The translations under genes were made by a program, and so were the position numbers. From the NCBI GenBank assembly GCA_000733355.1, contig JNVV01000026.1, positions 286,121 through 350,120 of the forward strand: a stretch of DNA of 64,000 nt, read 5' to 3'. A model generated the notes under the pieces. That model had not been told where the DNA came from. It worked only from the letters and a program-made list of their open reading frames with translations, and ran no database searches. The DNA comes from Falciphora oryzae (Eukaryota; Ascomycota; Sordariomycetes; Magnaporthales; Magnaporthaceae). Positions 10,401 through 21,737 of this stretch are shown here, piece after piece (positions within the stretch are counted from its first letter, which is position 1; the number at the start of each line of letters is the position of its first letter).

Positions 10401-13400
10401 CTCATGCAACCCCGGACGAAAGACGGAGCAGACAGGAGAGAAAGGACAGGATGCATGGAACGGGAAGCTCGACGCAAAACATGACATGCATTCTCGATGC
10501 GGGCAGGACATGAGCAGCCGTTTGCAAACGTGTCCAACCTACAGGTGCCGTCCAACGGCTCCAAGACGACGGCCGACGGGCGAGGCACGACATTTTCGGG
10601 TATGCACCGAGAACAAACGGCCTGCCCGCCCCGGATGGCCCGCCACACCCGCATTTGACCTAGGCTAGCTAGTGCCCTTGCTACCTCAGTCGCCTCCGCC
10701 AACGCCCAAGACGTGGATCGGCGCAGAGGACGGCCTTGCCGGGTATAAAAAGGAGTGGGTGGGTAAGGTTCATGTTAGGTTTGGTCGTAATGGCGGAGAT
10801 TTTTCCTCTGCTAGCCGTCTCTGGGAACATGCGGTCTTGACTCTTGACTCGGAGCTGCGCAATTTGCTTGCAGAGGCCTTCGCTGATTTAAGGTTCATGA
10901 CCTCCTTCGTTCATATCACGCGCGGACAGCCCCAATCCCTCCATTCCCACCCCCGAGCTAAGCCAAGGCACCACCACCAGACCCGACGGCCAAAAGGCCC
11001 CAAAATTTTAGGTACGTGCCGGGTTGCGGGGAGTGCGCTCCCAGCCCAGCCCTTGGGCCGTTTTTCTCGCGAGCACCCAGCAAGCGTCCAAGTCCCTGTC
11101 GTTCAATCCATCAACCCGAGGTGCCTGTCTTGCTCGATCTGTTGGGTCAGTCCTGGCCCACTCAGACAGACAGGGAAGGAGGCACCTAAGCAGGCGCCCA
11201 TAAACTGGACACCATGTGGGAAGGAACAACCGCGTGCGTGGGCCATTCCGCAGAAGAAAGCAAAAGCTGCTGCCGCCTCGTACCAGCAAGACCCCAGCAA
11301 CCTGAAGGCATTGGATCCCAGCCGCAACCTATGAACGACTTTGGCTGGATTTTTTTCTTTGATTTTTTTTTCTTCTTTCTTTCTCCTCTCCCTTTTCGTT
11401 TCTGGCATGTCCCAAAGTACCGCCTGCCCAGCCACACACAGGCCCTGTCTGATACTCTGCTCGCCGCGAGGCACAGTCCTGTGAAGTGTGAAAGACGGCG
11501 AGTAGCCGTGGACACTACCCGCACACCACCTCCTCGGCTTCTGTTCCTCCAACAACAATTGGCCCGGGCTTTCATCCCGTCTTGTCAGCTGTCGCAAGTG
11601 CAACCCCATTTGCCCTGCGCATAGGGGCCTATCGACCTCGCCTGAAAGCGGCTCCAGGAAAGGAAGAAAAAAAAAGTAACACCTTGCTCGTTTCCTTCAT
11701 CGACACTCACTACTGGAAGAGTCACCCACACGACGCACCCTCGTCACCTCACCCCTGTGTTGTCTCTTAACTCACCTTTCTCACGCCCTTTCTTGCCCCT
11801 GCCTCTTTGCTCCTTTCTGCCCCTTTTAGCATCTTCGTATTATTGGGAAAATAATACCTGTCAACGCCCGCTGTCGGCATAAAGGAACGGCCTCACTAAC
11901 CAACAGAGGCAATCACCAGCTCTTCCAAGTCAAGCCATCCTGGCACAGTTGAGATCTGGCGTTGGTCCCTGGTAGCGGCTTGGTATGTATTGGTACTCTC
12001 CCTACACATGCGCCAATTGTCCTCTCAGTCATGCACCTATAATGGCGGTGCTACACATTTCTACATCCAGCTTGGCATCTCTTTGCAACCACAGCTTACC
12101 TCTCTGCCTCATCCACTCTTCCTCGATTGCCCGCACCGCACTCCGTGGCCTTGCGCTCGGCTGCACGAGGCCCAACTTACTAATAATACCTGGTAGCTTG
12201 TCTAGTCGCCTCTATCAAAAGATTGTATTCCACCCTCAGGCCTCGGTCGCGGGCGAGGAGCCTCTTTGGGCGTTTTGCTAAAAAGTCCAGTCGGTCGTTC
12301 TTGGCCCTGAGCACCGCCCAAAGCCGTCGACCTGCCTCGTGCTGGTGCCGACCCTGGCCGATCCCTCGCAAATCTCAAGCCTCATATAACCGCACGGTCG
12401 TACAAGCTAGCGGACGCAATCCAGAAAAGGTACGTGACATCAACAGCCCTGGGTTGAGAGCTAGCGCGCAAAATTGCCTCAACCCCGGCCAGCACTTTCC
12501 CCCCATGTCCATGAGCTGCCCGAGCTAGCACCACGCATCGAGGAACAAAATGACGAAACGTTTATTTTTCCTCGGTGGAGCTATTCCACCCACCCACCCC
12601 TAAATCTTCGCTTCTGCCCATGCCTGCCCACACGCACTCGTACCCATTCCACCCTCAATGGAGACGGTAGTTGGCGGGACTGGGGGCATCCTACCCCCGA
12701 TAATAAATCCTCAGCCTCTCCTTGAGTCTGGATCTTCACTCCCCGTGCTACCCAACGGCACCGCACAGCACCCTCCTCGTCGTCTTGGGCGTCTCTGTGC
12801 GACACCCTGCGCTAGACCTCCTTTTCCTCATCTGGATCTCTAGGCTAGGTCCTCGCTAGCTTTGTGTACCCTACCCCTTATCATATACCCCCCCTCCATT
12901 GCCTAGTGCCCCTTGCCCCAACCTGACCAGGTTGTGATTTTTTGTCCTTTCCGTCTGACCCCCATCAGACAGCCTAGCAGAAGTCGAGATCAGCGGGAAC
13001 TTTTTAGGTTACATGCCGCCTTCCGCTCGCTGTCAAAACCCCCAAGGCTCTATTGGTCTTTGGCCAGGCTATCCACGGCTCTGCCTGCACTCGTGTCGTC
13101 CCCAACCGCTTATCAAACTTGCCGCCAGGCTGTAGTGCTGGCGCAACGACCGCCGGGCGACCTCCTGGCCCGCCTTGTCTAGCAGCCCAACTATCAACGC
13201 CCAGAGTGCACGCCCCGTTTGCGACCTCGGGCTCCATCTCTGGCTCCCACCTGCTGCGAGATCGACTCGAGACGGGGACGCTGCTAGCACCAAAGGCAGG
13301 CTAAAGGGAGAAGGTGGCGGCAGCGAGAGACGAATCGGATGCCGCAGCATCCGTTTCGAGGCTCACCGATCCAACCCTACCCTAACGTCTTTCTTCCCCG

Positions 13401-14447
13401 GTCACGCTTGTCATGCGCAGAGATCGTTGCTCGCATCCAGCCAGGATAGTCCCAGTTCAGTAGCGCAACTGTTCTCTGGACGCCGCTACATTACCCACTA
13501 ATTTCGTTGTCACTACGTTTACTATTATTGCGCGACTCGACTGCAGCTCGGGCTAAAAAGTCTGCCACGGTACCGCCCCCGAGTCACTTGCCCACGGCAT
13601 AGGAGCTCCCAGCTCAAAGGGCCCTTCCAGCCCGCAACACCTGCCTGCCTGGGAGGGGGTAAAGCTACCTTGAAGGCATTCAGTTTTCGCCTTTCATAGT
13701 ATCCAGCACCGGCTTCGACTACACATATCGACGCTTGCCCCAAATACTTTTTTCTTTCCTTTTCCCCGTCGGCATCTTCAAGGAAACCCCAGGTTCCCTT
13801 GAGCAAGCAACCACGCACAAAGGGACCACGGCCAACAGGGAAAACCGACACACGAGCTCGCAGACCGACACGGCCCGAGTCAAACCGTCAACCTTACCGT
13901 TCCCACCAGTCCGCCTGGCCTGGTCTACCGGTCTGATCCTCCACCTTCTTCTCCAGTCTTCCTCGTTCCATTCCACTTCTTTACCGTCATCGAGCCTCCA
14001 CGGAAAGGGACATTTCGCGCTCATCGCAACGCCGCCCGAGCTACCACTACCCTGCCCTTTACACCACTTCCAGCTCTGACCATCGAGGGCAACTGACCGC
14101 AGTCGTCTTCTGGAGCCTAACCTGACCCACTCTCTTCAGCACCTTATCTCAGAGACAGCTTTGCGCCACCGTCTCTCGAAGCTAAGGCAGATCGGATAGG
14201 CGGAGAAAGGAGAGGCTCTCGCGACCTGCGCCTCCTCACACGCTTGCGCCGGAGCAGCCACACGAACGGCAGCACTCGGCGACCCTGACGCGGCCACCCC
14301 CACACGAAGATCCACACGAAGGCGGTCCCTAGACCGAACTGCGGACTCAAGCTGGCAGTAATCGCTCCCACGAAGGCGTCGTTGCCGCCGGCGCACGGGG
14401 TGGAATCACCGCATCAAACGGTTGCGAGCTCGCTGCATCAGCGGGGC

Positions 14448-15799
14448 ATGGATGACGCCAGTCTTCGACGGAGGCAGAATGAACCGCCTGTCCATCCTGC
14501 TGCATCCAACCAGAGATACACGCAACAGCCGATACAAGACGCCGCGCAGCAGCGCAGGTACGCAGCATCAACATCGACCGACAGGTATCGGCCCACACCG
14601 CTCAACTCTTCGACCACGGGCACGGCTCGGGGCATCGGCGGCTCGGCTGGCTACAGCGGATACTACCAGGATTCCACAGCCGGTGCATTTCAAACGGCCA
14701 CAGCCATGCCGCAATCGTCCATCTCCTCGTACCACCAGTCCACCACGGACTACAGCCAGGATGGACGACAAACACAGAGCTTCACGGGCTACAACCCGGC
14801 CAGCATGATGTATAACGTCCAATCAGGGGCCCAGAACTCGGCCGTCTACGACACGAGCCAGCAGTCCTTCCAGCGCCAGCCCGCAGCGGCCTTGCAAATG
14901 ATGGCGGCCGATGTAACCACGGCGAACCCCTACTTCTCTGGCGAAACCGGGAGCTCGACCGCTACTTCGCTCCAAACCCAAGCGGCGCCCTCCAACACTT
15001 CCTCGTCGGTTTATCAGAACGCGACGGACAGGTCGGCGCTTCTCGGGTACTCGAACAACATGGCAGGAATGGGGGGACTTGCCTCCCAAACGGCTGCTGC
15101 ACCTGCGACAGCATCGGCGACCACGGGAGATGTTGGGATTGAAGAGCAGGAGTACCCGGCGACTAGCGGACTGGACGAAGCGTATGCGAGCTATCAGAGT
15201 GCGCTCAAAGAAATCTTCCAGAACGTCAAGAGTGGAATCCTGCAAGCCGCCAGCGAATCCCTTCTAAACGTCTCTGACTGGCTTCTCTCACACGTAACAG
15301 AGCTCGGTAAGTGCCTCCGCGGATGTGCTTTTGCATGCTGAAACATGCCAAGGAATCGCCACTAATACAAATGCTTTGCGATTGCGCGCGCAGGCCTGAC
15401 CTCGGACGACCAGAACCTCTATAACGACCGGATAAAGCTCTGGAACGACTTCAACCACGCGTGGCTATCTCTCCTACAGATGCAGAAGGAGCTGATGGAG
15501 TCAGGCCAGCAGCTCCAAAGGTCCCAGACGCTCATCAGCCGAGAAGGTCTCGAGAAGATGGCTAAGGAACTCCTCAGGCTATGCGATCAGATCGAGCGCC
15601 ATGGCCTCGTCGACTACCAATACGGGGTCTGGGAGGAGCAGATCATAGCAGGTGCGCTCTACATCTTGCAACTATTCTCTCTCTTGACAAATGCTAACTC
15701 GATGCTTCATTCCTAGTTCTCGAGGAGTGTTCTGATCTCTATGGCTCCGCAGACGAGTCCAGCGGAGCCGCCGCAGCGTCCAGCTCACGCAGACAATAG
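14448..15799 (+). CDS. Conserved fungal protein of unknown function, Q/S/T-rich with helical C-terminus
   Basis: Three exons, 14448-15306, 15394-15651 and 15717-15799, give 399 residues. Both introns have good donors (gtaagt, gtgcgc) and cag/tag acceptors, and the frame is kept. The frame stays open upstream, but the only codon that could begin it there is TTG, so I chose the ATG at 14448 (MDDASLRRRQNE). The first 250 or so residues are low-complexity, rich in Gln, Ser, Thr, Ala and Tyr, and look disordered. The last 150 look helical and charged and carry the phrases IKLWNDFNHAWL, SGQQLQRSQTLIS and LVDYQYGVWEEQIIAVLEEC. I believe this C-terminal part is widely conserved in filamentous ascomycetes, but I know no assigned function. 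A disordered Q-rich arm with a helical module would suit a transcription or signalling adaptor; that is inference. It is isolated by 10 kb upstream and 4 kb downstream. Confidence 0.85.
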
Positions 15800-18700
15800 A
15801 AAACATTGTCCAGTCGGACTCCCTCGTCTAGCCTTGAAAATGCACTGTCATTACCCATGGATTTTGGACTTGGTCCTTCCCCTGCTCGTTTTCACTGGCA
15901 TCCTCGGCGTTTCGGCTGACTGGGGCTCAAGGATTCCTTGACAATGGTGTCGTCGCTCCGCGCTGACCCCCACGCTGCTACTTGTCTGATTTTCCTCCTC
16001 TATCTTTCTTGTGTCTGATTTCTTTTTTATTCCTTTTTTCTTTTTTCGTTTTTCATGCCCAGGCGTTGGATGGGTTATTATCCGTATCCAGTTCATACCC
16101 CTGTCTGCTTTGGTGTGGATGGGCCGGGATGATGCACGCGCTGTTAATGGGCCGACTTTTTTTTTTGCTTTCCCTTTTCTGTTGACTGGTGTTGTGCCTG
16201 CTCACTGCGGGATCAAATCTGTTTACTATTGGTTTCATGTTGTTTGTACATCGAGTGGCACAAATGGGAGGGGTCGGACAGACAAGTCTGGAAGGGCATT
16301 TTTTGCCGGCCATTCGAATGTGAAATGGGAGGCGTCGGGGGATATCTGGTACAAAAAAAAGGGGTCGGACAATTGGAATTCCCAAGGCGCGTTAGACTCG
16401 GGGAAAAGCGAAGTCCTTCATTCTGTCTCTTTCATTCTTTCTTTTTCTCTCCTTTTCTTTTGTCCTCGTTTCTTTTTACGCTGTCTCTATTCATCTTTGT
16501 ACGATTTTATGTCTTTTATTCTTCGCCCGTTACTTCGATGCTACACTGGGCTATTTTCTGCGCGCGTATAGACAGAGCTGGGAACCATGCCCCTCACGGG
16601 GATTCGGACTACCTCCTTTTCTCTCATTGTATCATTTTTTTTTCTTCCTTTTCTTTCTTATCGAAAGATACCTGTTCATCTTGATTTTGACCCTGGTTGA
16701 CGAGTCTATTTTGAGCTAGGCAAGCAGGATATTGCTTTGGGCTGGGAGTGTTTGCGGTGCCCGGCTTGGCTGGCGGCAAACGAGGCTGTCTTCCAGTTGT
16801 AACTGGTGCGGGGATGTTTGTGGGTGGGCAGCTGCATGCAGATCCCGGGCAGGGTTGGGTCGATCCCGGGACATTATCACGGATCCGGAAGTCTGGGAAG
16901 GTTTCTGATAGGCGGGGAGAGAGGGCGGGCGCATGCCTGGTCGCCGGACACCAGACCTCGCCCGGGGGCTGAGAAAGCGAGCGTGGGATGTGGCTTTGTG
17001 TTTTCGCCACTGCTTCTTTTGATCTGTGTGCGATGCCCTCCCAGCCTTTCCAGCCCTGCTTTATAGGAAGGCCGTGATTACTATTCCATTCTCTAGCCCC
17101 TGATACTGCCTCATATGCCGGCGAGAGTGACGGATGCTACGTCAGTTGGCGACGGGGTCTCGGGCAAATACAAAGCTGCATGTGCATGTGCCAAGACTTT
17201 GATGACCCAACACCCCAAATAACAAATGAATAAAAATAATAATAATAATAAAAAAAGCAAGATCTCTCTTCTTTCCGGTCCTTTCAATGGAGATTCACTT
17301 CCCCTCTTCAGCCTTTCAGCTCGACGAGGATCGGAAACCAGCTGGTTCGCGGCAGAGACGGCACACCGGTTCCTCTAATTCTTTTCCTGTATCTTTTCCT
17401 GCTGCTATCTTCTTATTTGTATCCTTTTTTTTTTGTCGTAGACAGAGCCAAGAACGAGATCACGGGTGAAAGAGGGGCACATTTTGGGGATCCTCCATCG
17501 CCGACCGACGGGTCCAACCAGGGCAGGGTAAAATACGATAAAAAAGAAAATATCAAATGAGAGCCCAATGCGCAAGCAAGACAGACGAATCACTTTTTGA
17601 ACAAGGTGCTGCTGGGTGTCGGCGACTGGAGGGAGGATCAATACTCGAAAGATACAGGGAACACGTGTACCTCTAAACGTGGGAATCTCACCACACAAAA
17701 CGAATGCACGCGCTCCCCAAAAGGGAAAGAAGCTCGCCAAACGTGGCACACTGCTGCCGTCCTCCGGCTTTTTTTTTTTTCTCCCTTCCCCGGTGTCGTT
17801 CCTTGCAGCCAGCCAGCCGGCTTGTGCTTTGTTTGTTGACTGGCCTGTTTTTGCCGTGCGCCCATTGCATGCGCGTTCCCGACGGCTAAAAAAAATCACG
17901 CGCTCGCTGCTCGCTCCCGCGCAAGCTTTCCCATTCTTGGCTTGCCGGTGTCTATTTCTCTCAGCCATTCTTTCTTCGCTTTTCCTTTTCTTCTTCCTTT
18001 TCTCTCTTGGTCCCAACCAGCCGGGTGCCTGGCTGAGGCTGGGGCTGGGCTGATGTGACTTGTCAGATTTGCGGCGTTCCCGGGGGCTGTGACGTCCCTC
18101 TCACATTCAATATCCAAGCACCTAGCAAGAAGAAGAGGAAGAAAAAGAATCGAAGCCAAGGACATATCAAGGAAAGCAAATAGAACAGAAAAAAAAAGTC
18201 CCACCCTTGTCACCGGGCGCCGAATCGATAGCCTTTGGGTTCCCATCTCGCTACGACTTTCTTGGGCTGTCGGGCAGACATTCTTGATTGATAGATTGAT
18301 AGATAAGAAACAAGGAAGGGGAAGAAGAGGAAAAAAAAAAGCTAAACCATGGAGCCCTCGCCATCCTTGCCGCGCCTCCCGCGACGCCATGGTGGTCCGG
18401 AATTAGGATGCCAAGAATACGAGATGTGTTCGGGCCTCTTGACAGAATGTGATTCGACTTGACGACATTTGCACAGGAATTTATGGTACGTGAACGTACA
18501 AACACGTACCTGGAAACGGACGTTTGAATGATTAGCTTAGCCCTACCACGGGATAACAGACCAAGAATATCACGGTAATCTCAATTTCCCTCACCTGGCT
18601 ACGTGGACATGCAGGCCGTAGGGATTCTCAGCCGTTCTCGGTGGTGGTGGGTGTGTGCGAGAGGCAGGGCGGCGAGATCGGGATGAATGCCCATGCAAGG

Positions 18701-19753
18701 CCTAACCGAGCCGTGTGCCAGATCCCGATTCGTTGTAAGCCGAGAGTGTAGCAAAACGAGCAAAGCCTCACTCCTCCTCACTTGTTTCCAGGCTCTGGGC
18801 CCGGCCGGCTCTGGAAGCTTTTACGCCGCCATGCTCTTGACCGGGTTCGTTGTTTGCATGGGGAGGGGGAGGGCTGGCTGCATGTCGGTATGTTTGTGTT
18901 GATCACCGCAGCCCGTGCCCCGCCCCTTCTGCCTGCTCCGTCCCCTTCTCGTTTGTCCCGTCCTCCTCCCCCCCTCCCTTCATGTCGGCTTGCTGCGCTC
19001 GTCCTTCCAGGATCCGGAACTTCACGCCCGTGGCCCGGCCGGCCTCTTCCTAGTACACAAGGGATCGCTCAGCGCGCACACAGTGTGGCTGGGCGGAGCC
19101 GGATCCCTCCCCCGTCTAGGTGCTCGGGAGGTTCCGCCGTCTGGTGCGGCAAGATCCCGCCCCGGTAGAAATCAACGATAGCACCTGAGCACCCCTGCGG
19201 AGCTGAATAGGCAGGGTAGTTGACTTTTTTTTTTTTTTCTTTCTCTACCAGCCCGTAGGCTAGAAATCCGCACGATGAATGTGGTGGCTGGCTGCCAAGC
19301 GACATGCGCGGTATTCGTGTCTGACCCCGGCCGCTGCTGTACCTAGACCGTCGAACCGGCGAGCTGCTTTCCGAGTTGGAGCTGATTAGAAATCCCCGAT
19401 TTCAAACAGGATATAATTAAAAGAACAGCCGGAGACGTGCTGCCTGACAACACTCTTCACGGTTGCCACACGGCGTGTGTCAGTCTCGGAGGGGCTTTCA
19501 GCGACAGTTGAGCCGGAGCAAGCATCAAGACAAATTTAGAAAGACAGGGTGGACTATCATCAAACATCATCAGATTCATGATGGTTTGGGTATCTCATAA
19601 CGAATAGTCGGTCAGTCATAAACGCGTTTATGCCTCGCGTTTCTAAAACCTTTCTTTCTTTTGGATTTCCTGTTGACTCTTTGGTCGCTCTTCTGGATGG
19701 GGTCTTATCCAGGACCATGAAAGCAACACGATTGAACAAAAAAAATTGACATT
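15800..19753. other. 4-kb gene-free spacer
   Basis: It contains the 3' UTRs of two convergent genes and otherwise only CT-rich or A/T-rich sequence, several T runs (about 16024-16045, 17427-17436, 17770-17780, 19225-19238) and a short AAT microsatellite at about 17235-17250. Frames on both strands are short or low-complexity. No RNA gene was recognised. Confidence 0.6.
17235..17250. repeat. AAT microsatellite
   Basis: Five AAT units followed by an A run. Intergenic. Confidence 0.8.
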
Positions 19754-20683
19754 TTAGAATTGGTCTAGAGCAAAGTAGTGGCTTGTCAGTGAGCGTCTTG
19801 CGTGTGAGATGAGACCAAAGCTGTCGTTGGAGCAATCCTCCAAGCAGGGGATCGCGGGTGGAGAAGGAGGCGAACGGACCTAGCGTCATGCTTATGCTCA
19901 CGTCCGTGTTCTCGACCATCTTGGTGAACTCCTCGAAGCTGATCTTGCCGTCCTTGTCCAGGTCGGCCTCCATGATGGTCTTGTCGACAATCTGCTGCAG
20001 CTGCTGGTCCTTGAGGTTGGACCCGACCATCATCTTGAGCACGATGAAGAGCTCGCCGTTGCTGATGTAGCCGTCGCGGTCAATGTCGTAGACCTTGAAG
20101 GCGAACCGGAGCTTCTGCTCCTTGTTGCCCTTGCTCGAGAAGGCCGAGAGCCCCGAGACGAACTCCTGGAAGTCGACGTCGCCGCCGCCGTCCTCGTCAA
20201 AGATGGCAATCATCCTGTCGTGGTGGCGATGGTCAGTGTCTGGCTGTCCGAGATGCATGGCCTGCCACGGCGGCTAGGTGTTGTGATATGACAGATTGTA
20301 CCTTGTCGCTAGAGGGTTCGACGAAATCTGAGGTAGGCTGAGGAACTCGTCGCGTTCAATCGTACCCGAGTTGTCCTGCACACACGGCGCGGGCCGCAAA
20401 CCGTCGGTCAGCCTTGCGGGCTCCCCGGGCGAAAGCTCTCGCATCCGTCTCTCACTCCCCGCCGTCCTGGTCAAAGACATGCCTTGTCGAGCTTCATGAA
20501 CCTCTTCCTGAGCCTGTCGACCTCCTCCCGGTCAACTGCATAAGTTCCCAAAACACCACAGTCAGTCTAGCCCTGGCGGTACGGAAACGCGGCGCATAAA
20601 AGGTGGGCGGCATGCAGGCAGGGCAACCGACAGTTGGAGCCCTGGACAATGTTGTCCAGGACCGAGGACGTGGAGTTGCCCAT
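19754..20683 (-). CDS. Calcineurin regulatory subunit B
   Basis: Five minus-strand exons: 20632-20683, 20483-20535, 20302-20375, 19880-20214 and 19754-19764. They give 174 residues, the usual length. The protein starts [18 protein letters not shown], with the N-myristoylation Gly2. Four EF-hands follow in order, with loops [12 protein letters not shown] (residues about 35-46), [24 protein letters not shown] and [12 protein letters not shown]. It binds Ca2+ and, with calcineurin A and calmodulin, forms the Ser/Thr phosphatase that controls Crz1-type stress responses and growth. Two oddities are solid. Intron 2 has a GC donor (AAG|gcatgt) with an AG acceptor, and the last exon is 11 bases encoding only the end of the terminal Asp codon, Gln, Phe and stop. 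Without that splice the conserved ending would be lost. Confidence 0.97.
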
Positions 20684-21737
20684 GGCTCCTGTTCTGTGTA
20701 GGGTTGCGCGGACTTGATGCGACGGAAAGGCGGAGGACGGGAGCAAGCGCCGGGAAAAAAGAAAAAGGGTCACGTCGCGAATGTGCTGTTCGAGGTGGAA
20801 CGAATCTGTTGGCCACGGAGGTGAGCGAGCGAGAGCTGGGCGAGCCGAGGCCGGCGGGCGTGGGAAGGGCTCGAGGGTCGGGCGTTGGGCGCGCAGAGCG
20901 GTGCAGCCGAGTTGGGTGTGGTTGGTTGGTCGAGATAAGGCTGAGATGACTTCGAAGTCCCGCTTGTTCTGTCAGGCTGCCCGCGGTGGCAAGAAAGGGG
21001 GAGGGGCAGCGGAGGCGGGGCTGCGCACGTGATGCACAATGTGGCTGGTGATGGATGGGTTGCTGGTGTGGCTAGTGACATGGACAAGTTGGTTGACAGG
21101 CAATCAATGCAATGCATGGAATCGCCCCCCTGCTATCCGCTCTTTGATCACCACCCAGATACGATAGTGCAGGTCTCATGACTTTTATGCGAACATGCGA
21201 ACAAAGAGATATTCTGCTTTTGGGTTTTTTTCGATGCAGTCACTTGGTCTATTATCGTGGCGAAACCCATGGTGGCGGTGCTGATTGCGTGCCTGCGCTG
21301 TCCCGTTGGCTGGCGGCACTGGCATGAGCCTTCGAATGGCACGCGAAGGACAAGTCCAGGCCTCAGGCGGTGGCCAGCATTGAAGATAGGCGGTCGGTTC
21401 AGTGGGCGGGTGGGCTGGTTGGCAGTGGAGCCTGCAGTGTTTTGATATTGCAGTCCGCCTGGAGGAGGGGCAATTGCTGGCGGGCCATTCTCGGCTACCG
21501 CAAAAAAGTGGGTTTGCAGCCAACTGCGCTGTGCAAGAGCAGAATTTTCCGCCCAAACATATCAACGTCGCCCGACCAGCAGCCGCAACTCCCAGCATCA
21601 AAACCCATCCAAAAGAGCCGTCTATCATCAAAAAAAGTCGACGGCCCTTTGTCGCATGCCCCGGTTTATGTCCTGACTTTTTTTCAGCGCGGGTTTTCCG
21701 CAAGGTTTCGGCCTTTTCGCCCCCCAAGGCTGCCACC
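20684..21737. promoter_or_regulatory. Divergent promoter region of calcineurin B and Epl1
   Basis: A 1.05-kb spacer between two start codons. The calcineurin B side is very GC-rich (about 20700-21030) and the Epl1 side carries T runs close to the start. No TATA box is clear. A good start context (CCACCATGG) marks the Epl1 ATG. Confidence 0.5.

Larger units (their letters stand above)
4042..14447. other. 10.4-kb gene-poor region
   Basis: No exon chain with coding character could be built on either strand between the uS9m stop and the next ATG-started gene. Open frames exist but are crossed by A/T homopolymers that translate to poly-K or poly-F, use many rare codons and resemble no family I know. 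The region holds an LTR-like segment (4438-5432), a degenerate pyrimidine minisatellite (5191-5327), A/T tracts up to about 30 bases, a GC hairpin (6850-6895), GGTACC palindromes near 9.3-9.5 kb, a (CA)-rich patch near 10300-10345, a TATAAAA at about 10744 and long CT-rich stretches from about 11.6 to 14.4 kb that could be 5' UTR of the downstream gene. It is at least ten times the usual spacer here. Confidence 0.6.

Noticed and set aside
10672..11334. 220-residue plus frame near a TATAAAA box
   Set aside because: There is no ATG start at its beginning, the TATA box lies inside the frame, and no family resemblance was seen.
14382..14447. Upstream start for the unknown gene at 14382
   Set aside because: The codon there is TTG; the first ATG is 14448.
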